The position numbers and the translations under genes are program-made. Below are positions 62,030 to 64,000 of a stretch of DNA of 64,000 nt, one piece after another. Position 1 is the stretch's first letter. The number at the start of each line of letters is the position of its first letter. The DNA is from Streptomyces sp. CB02980 (GTDB lineage: Bacteria; Actinomycetota; Actinomycetes; Streptomycetales; Streptomycetaceae). Below the pieces are notes generated by a model, which did no database searches, was not told where the DNA came from, and saw nothing but the letters and a program-made list of their open reading frames with translations. Location of the stretch: contig NZ_JACSCH020000015.1 in assembly GCF_014451325.2 (NCBI RefSeq), positions 1-64,000 on the forward strand, read 5' to 3'.

Positions 62030-63349
62030 TCACAGTTCTGATGGCTCGTCACTTCGTGGAGGTCGTGCGGAAGGGGAGAACTCCACCGGAAGCGTGCGCA
62101 ATCCGCGCATGATGAGCCCTCCGCGCCACCGCAGTTCCTCCGGATCGGCGGCAAGTCGCAGGTCCGGCAGCCGAGTCAGCAGGGTGGCGAGCGCGGTCTG
62201 TCCTTCGAGCCGCGCGAGCGGCGCGCCCAGGCAGTAGTGGATGCCGTGCCCGTACCCGAGGTGCTGGTTGTCGCGCCGGGCCAGGTCCAGGGTGTCCGGC
62301 CCGTCGAACCGCTCCGGGTCCCGGTCCGCGGCGGCGAGCACCACGAGGACGGGGTCGCCCGCCGGGATGTCCTGCCCGCCGATGGTCAGCGGCTCGGTCG
62401 CGTACCGCCAGGTGGCCATCTCCACCGGCCCGTCGAACCGCAGCAGCTCCTCGATCCCGGTCTCCAGGAGCCCGGTCTCCCCCGCCGCGATCGACGTCTG
62501 GAGCAGCTCGCGCTGCGCGGGGTGGCGCAGGAGCTGGTACATGCCGTTGCCGATGAGGTTGACGGTCGTCTCGAAGCCGGCGAAGAGAAGGATGAAGGCC
62601 ATGGCGGCGGCCTCGTTCTCGGTGAGGTGCTCGCCGTGGTCGGAGGCCTTGATGAGCCCCGAGATGAGGTCGTCGGCCCCTTCCTGCCGCAGGCCTTCAC
62701 GCTTCCGGTGGATCAGCTCGGCGAGATAGCCGCGCATCTTCTTCACCGACCGCGCGACCCCGCCGCGCGGGCCGCCGCCGTGCCGGATCATCATCCCGGC
62801 CCAGTCGCGGAAGTCGTCCTGGTCCTCCTCGGGCACGCCGAGCAGGTCGCAGATCGCGTAGATGGGGAGCGGGAAGGCGAACTCGTGGATGAGGTCCGCG
62901 CTCCCCTTCTCCACGAAGGAGTCGATGAGCCGGTCGGTCAACTCCTGCACGCGCGGGGTGAACTCGGCGACCCGGCGCGGGGTGAAGGCCTTCGAGACGA
63001 GCCGCCGCAGCCGGGTGTGGTCCGGCGGGTCGATGTTGAGCAGATGCGTCATCAGCTCGGCCTTGCGCTCGCCCGGAATGCCCGTCTTCCCCTTGGCGTG
63101 CGGGGACTCGTCGTGGTGCGCGGGGTTCTTGGAGAGCCGCTGGTCGGCGAGGGCCTGCCGGGCGTCCCCGTACCGCGTCACCAGCCAGGCTTCCACCCCG
63201 CTGGGCAGCGTCGTCCGGTGCACGGGCGCGTGCTCGCGGAGCCAGGCGTACGCGGGATACGGATCGCTCGCGAACTCCCAGGTGAAGAGCTCGGGCGCGG
63301 GGGGCGACACGGGGCAGGAGGCGGGACCGGTTCCGGGGGTGGTGCTCAC
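62030..63349 (-). CDS. Cytochrome P450 (CYP105/107-like)
   Basis: 439 residues. I-helix LLFAGFETTVNLIG, K-helix EELLRF (ExxR), and heme loop LGYGHGIHYCLGAPLARLEG with the thiolate Cys near residue 375. A soluble class I monooxygenase needing ferredoxin and reductase from elsewhere. GTG at 63349; TACGGT six bases upstream suggests a leaderless transcript. Alone, with no biosynthetic genes alongside, it may be a catabolic or housekeeping P450. Divergent from the flavohemoprotein. Confidence 0.92.
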   Translation of the reverse strand: MSTTPGTGPASCPVSPPAPELFTWEFASDPYPAYAWLREHAPVHRTTLPSGVEAWLVTRYGDARQALADQRLSKNPAHHDESPHAKGKTGIPGERKAELMTHLLNIDPPDHTRLRRLVSKAFTPRRVAEFTPRVQELTDRLIDSFVEKGSADLIHEFAFPLPIYAICDLLGVPEEDQDDFRDWAGMMIRHGGGPRGGVARSVKKMRGYLAELIHRKREGLRQEGADDLISGLIKASDHGEHLTENEAAAMAFILLFAGFETTVNLIGNGMYQLLRHPAQRELLQTSIAAGETGLLETGIEELLRFDGPVEMATWRYATEPLTIGGQDIPAGDPVLVVLAAADRDPERFDGPDTLDLARRDNQHLGYGHGIHYCLGAPLARLEGQTALATLLTRLPDLRLAADPEELRWRGGLIMRGLRTLPVEFSPSARPPRSDEPSEL

Positions 63350-63433
63350 TCCCCGACCGTACAGGGCGGTCCGGAAGGTGAGGTCTGTCGGATCCTGTGA
63401 TCAAGAAGGGGGTGGTGCCCTAGATTCTTGTCA

Positions 63434-64000
63434 GTGGATCCTCAGATGCTCAGAAGCACGTTCGCGGTCGTCGAGAGACGGGCCGAACACGCCGTCACCT
63501 TCTTCTACTCGCATCTTTTCTGGAACAACCCCGCCATGCGCGAGCTGTTCCCCGAGGACATGCAGCCCCAGCGGGACCGGCTCTTCGCCGCGCTCACCCA
63601 TGTGGTGACCCATCTGGAGTCTCCGGGCCTCGCCGAGTACCTGGGGCAGCTGGGCCGCGACCACCGCAAGTTCCTCGCCTCCCCCGCGCTCTACGCCGCC
63701 GTCGGGTCGAGCCTGCTCGCCGCCTTCGCGCACGCCGCCGGGGCCGCCTGGAGCCTGGAGGCCGAGAAGGCCTGGACCGAGGCGTACGGGCACGTCGCCG
63801 ATCTGATGCTGGCGGGCGCCGAGGAGGCGGCCGGGGCCGGGGAGCCGGCCTGGTGGGACGCGGACGTCGTCCGGCACGAGCGGTACGGCGAGGACCTGGC
63901 CGTCCTCACCCTGCGGCCCCGGCAGCCCTTGCCCTTCCTCCCCGGCCAGTACGTCAGCGTCAGCTCGCTGCGCGTCCCGCGCGTCTGGCGCACCTACTCC
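63434..64000 (+). CDS. Flavohemoprotein / globin-reductase, N-terminal part (runs off the right edge)
   Basis: 189 codons are inside the window. The globin domain (about 1-135) begins MLRSTFAVVERRAEHAVTFF, with a Tyr at the B10-like position (FFYSHLF) and the proximal His in QLGRDHRKFLA. From about residue 140 the FAD-binding reductase fold starts (LTLRPRQPLPFLPGQYVSVS). It would convert NO to nitrate or act as a reductase. GTG at 63434 follows TAGATT by seven bases, a leaderless pattern. The divergent P450 lies 84 bases away; shared control is possible. Confidence 0.85.
   Translation, partial: MDPQMLRSTFAVVERRAEHAVTFFYSHLFWNNPAMRELFPEDMQPQRDRLFAALTHVVTHLESPGLAEYLGQLGRDHRKFLASPALYAAVGSSLLAAFAHAAGAAWSLEAEKAWTEAYGHVADLMLAGAEEAAGAGEPAWWDADVVRHERYGEDLAVLTLRPRQPLPFLPGQYVSVSSLRVPRVWRTYS

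Overview
The window is a high-GC actinobacterial chromosome segment, almost certainly Streptomyces. The strongest markers are a tRNA-Leu(UAA) matching bldA (48621-48705), a sigma-B/F-type sigma factor with its anti-sigma and STAS partners, a cyclic-di-AMP (ydaO-type) riboswitch in front of an Rpf/LysM cell-wall protein, and strong third-position GC bias. From memory the gene order resembles the SCO30xx core region of S. coelicolor; this was not checked. Many neighbouring starts and stops overlap by ATGA or GTGA, which defines operons confidently.

Layout. 1-10.4 kb: acyl-CoA dehydrogenase start (partial), UDP-sugar dehydrogenase, two M19 dipeptidase paralogues (one stripped of its metal ligands), purK-purE, a GtrA-like protein, a response regulator/histidine kinase pair and a POT-family peptide transporter. 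10.4-14.7 kb: a four-gene overlapping operon for cell-surface proteins, including one LPKTG and one LAETG sortase substrate. 14.7-16.8 kb: anti-sigma kinase, STAS antagonist and a divergent sigma factor. 17-27.8 kb: a surface-polysaccharide cluster (DegT aminotransferase, Wzx-like flippase with an extra membrane domain, GH26-like hydrolase, two membrane proteins, polysaccharide deacetylase, family-2 glycosyltransferase, CelD-type acyltransferase). 27.8-30.3 kb: small stand-alone genes.

30.4-35.9 kb: a histidine-degradation operon (hutU, M20 amidohydrolase, hutF, hutI) read from one promoter. 36.0-37.9 kb: a PLP amino-acid decarboxylase and an SRPBCC protein. 38.0-40.1 kb: an unusual roadblock/PATAN-like operon with no GTPase or kinase, whose second gene carries the only in-frame TTA (bldA-dependent) codon I could find in the window. 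40.2-45.4 kb: RpiR regulator with a minisatellite upstream, cystathionine beta-synthase, SGNH hydrolase, thiolase. 45.7-48.4 kb: small conserved proteins and a Bax-inhibitor-like membrane protein. 48.6 kb: the bldA tRNA. 49-59 kb: MacB/FtsX-type ABC exporter, cyclopropane-fatty-acid synthase-like methyltransferase, type II NADH dehydrogenase with Rex-like sites, Ppx phosphatase, DUF501, DivIC/FtsB, enolase. 59.6-62 kb: two Rpf-LysM proteins, one under a c-di-AMP riboswitch. 62-64 kb: cytochrome P450 and the start of a divergent flavohemoprotein running off the window.

The best candidates for undescribed biology are the roadblock/PATAN operon with its TTA codon, the sortase-substrate operon, the M20 enzyme filling the HutG position in the hut operon, and the inactive dipeptidase paralogue. 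No insertion sequences, CRISPR arrays or prophage genes were seen.
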